Below are positions 63,015 through 64,000 of a stretch of DNA of 64,000 bases, piece by piece. Made by a program: the position numbers and the translations under genes. The stretch comes from Nevskiaceae bacterium (lineage in GTDB: Bacteria > Pseudomonadota > Gammaproteobacteria > Steroidobacterales > Steroidobacteraceae): assembly GCA_024234075.1 (NCBI GenBank), contig JACKOV010000002.1, forward strand, positions 434,001 through 498,000, given 5' to 3'. The notes beneath the pieces were generated by a model. That model worked only from the letters and a program-made list of their open reading frames with translations. It was not told the origin of the DNA and ran no database searches. Position 1 is the stretch's first letter. Each line of letters opens with the position of its first letter.

Positions 63015-64000
63015 ATGAATGGCCCGACCTCCGATACTGTGCATGCCGACCCGACTTCGCGATGGCTTGTTCCGGCAACGGTTCTGGTGCTGTGTGGCTT
63101 GGCCGGAAACCCGGTTTCTGCGCAGGAGTCGTCGGACAGCGGCTCGGAAGCGGGTCTCGACACGATAGTCGTGGTCGGCTCGCGCGCCGGCAATGCAACG
63201 ATTCTGAACAGTGCCGCGCCGGTCCAGGTCGTCTCGAGTGCGGAGCTGCTGCAGACCGGGGCACGAACCTTGAGCGAGGCGCTGCAGAGCACGGTCCCGT
63301 CGTTCAACTTCCCGACCTCGGTGCCGTCGAGCAACGCCGCCAGTTTCGTCAAGGGCGTCGCGCTGCGGGGTCTCGCGGCGGACCAGACGCTGGTGCTGGT
63401 CAACGGCAAGCGACGTCATGCGACCGCCCAACTCAATGCGGGTAGCGGCACGACCAAGGGTGCGCAGACCGTCGATTTCAACAGCATACCGCTGAACGCC
63501 ATCGCGCGTGTCGAGGTGTTGCTCGACGGCGCAGCGGCGCAGTACGGCTCGGATGCCATTGCCGGGGTGGTCAACATCGTGCTCAAGGAGCAGGCGGGAG
63601 GCAGCGATTTCTCGCTGCAGTTCGGCCGCAACGAGAACGGCGACGGTGATACCGGCAGCCTTGGCGGAAGCTTCGGTACGAGGCTTCCGGGAGAAGGTTT
63701 CCTGACCGTGTCCTTCGATGCCTGGGACATCGACCCGACGCGTCTGTCGGTCCGCGATACCCGACAAATGTACTTTGCGGGCGATCCGCGCGAATCCAGC
63801 TACCCGTACCGGGACTGGTTCTACGGCAGCGGTGCGTCGGAGCGCTACAACCTGTTCGTCAATGCTGAGAGCAAGCTGGGTGGCGCGACGGTCTACGGTT
63901 TCGGCAGCTATGGCTGGCGCGAGGACGACGGCTTCGGCAACCTGCGGCAGCCGAATGCCGACCAGACCGTGCGGGCACTCTATCCGGATGGCTTTCAGCC
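63015..64000 (+). CDS. TonB-dependent receptor, N-terminal part (cut by window)
   Basis: From the ATG at 63015 the frame stays open to the right edge (328 codons). A signal peptide ends at VSAQ (about residue 36). The TonB-box-like segment is LDTIVVVGSRAGN. The plug domain (about 55-180) has ALRGLAADQTLVLVNGKRRH and IARVEVLLDGAAAQYGSDAI, then AGVVNIVLKE, and the barrel begins after this. The NGKRRH group is typical of TonB receptors in proteobacteria with unknown substrates and differs from the receptor at 58693. A promoter of its own may be in the 190-base gap, which contains the small palindrome CCACTAGTGAT. It could be coregulated with the neighbouring LuxR gene. Confidence 0.9.
   Translation, partial: MNGPTSDTVHADPTSRWLVPATVLVLCGLAGNPVSAQESSDSGSEAGLDTIVVVGSRAGNATILNSAAPVQVVSSAELLQTGARTLSEALQSTVPSFNFPTSVPSSNAASFVKGVALRGLAADQTLVLVNGKRRHATAQLNAGSGTTKGAQTVDFNSIPLNAIARVEVLLDGAAAQYGSDAIAGVVNIVLKEQAGGSDFSLQFGRNENGDGDTGSLGGSFGTRLPGEGFLTVSFDAWDIDPTRLSVRDTRQMYFAGDPRESSYPYRDWFYGSGASERYNLFVNAESKLGGATVYGFGSYGWREDDGFGNLRQPNADQTVRALYPDGFQ

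Overview
The window is high-GC DNA, gene-dense on both strands, with many 4-bp GTGA start/stop overlaps. The gene content (TamA/TamB, YdbH/YdbL, FlhC, GltB/GltD, HemP, NodIJ-like and YadGH-like ABC exporters, TonB-dependent receptors, a PQQ dehydrogenase) points to a gammaproteobacterium, probably a free-living Nevskiales/Steroidobacterales/Xanthomonadales-like organism. That placement is inferred from gene content only. I saw no tRNA, rRNA, CRISPR array or replication origin.

Layout. 1-10159 (minus): an envelope-biogenesis run, flhC, nudC, DUF4126, NRDE, tamA, tamB, PAP2 phosphatase and a partial gene at the left edge. flhC diverges from a plus-strand gene whose C-terminal third looks like FlhD. 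11530-16125 (plus): a YadGH-like ABC exporter, a CsgG-like exported protein with an SH3 domain, msrB and a GH17-like hydrolase. 16184-19197 (minus): ydbL and ydbH, an AsmA-like lipid-transport pair. 19315-22885 (plus): a membrane-anchored response regulator overlapping a YheT hydrolase and apbE. A dctA-type pseudogene follows, then an MFS transporter, a SPOR lipoprotein, an M16 protease pair and a YidB-like protein. 29616-34429 (minus): a peptidase remnant, an Ig/RCC1 lipoprotein, a NodIJ-like exporter and DUF924. 34568-35510: Fur-box-controlled hemP, a 31-codon ORF and an unknown protein coupled to it. 35633-40382 (plus): a TetR regulator, a PQQ dehydrogenase, an exported Sel1/TPR protein and an exported alpha/beta hydrolase. 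40417-48501: pirin, YdjM, a racemase-family protein, small unknowns, a second MFS transporter and a three-gene phospholipid cluster. 48613-49690: a cupin remnant and VapBC. 49817-55950: gltB and gltD.

56271-64000 is the most accessory-like part. Two wrecked insertion sequences lie next to a compact locus of two divergent pairs: TPR protein with TonB receptor, and a second TPR protein with a LuxR-type regulator. A second TonB receptor runs off the right edge. Both divergent intergenic regions carry the same 18-bp dyad, of the form RCTACTCAnnYGAGTAGY, 60-65 bp upstream of each TPR start codon. This suggests a small LuxR-solo regulon controlling a TonB receptor and two exported repeat proteins. 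It is the best candidate for an undescribed system here. A third paralogue of the repeat protein sits in the PQQ-dehydrogenase cluster.

Several decayed genes (dctA-type, S9 peptidase, SLC13 tail, cupin, two transposases) show ongoing gene loss in this part of the genome.
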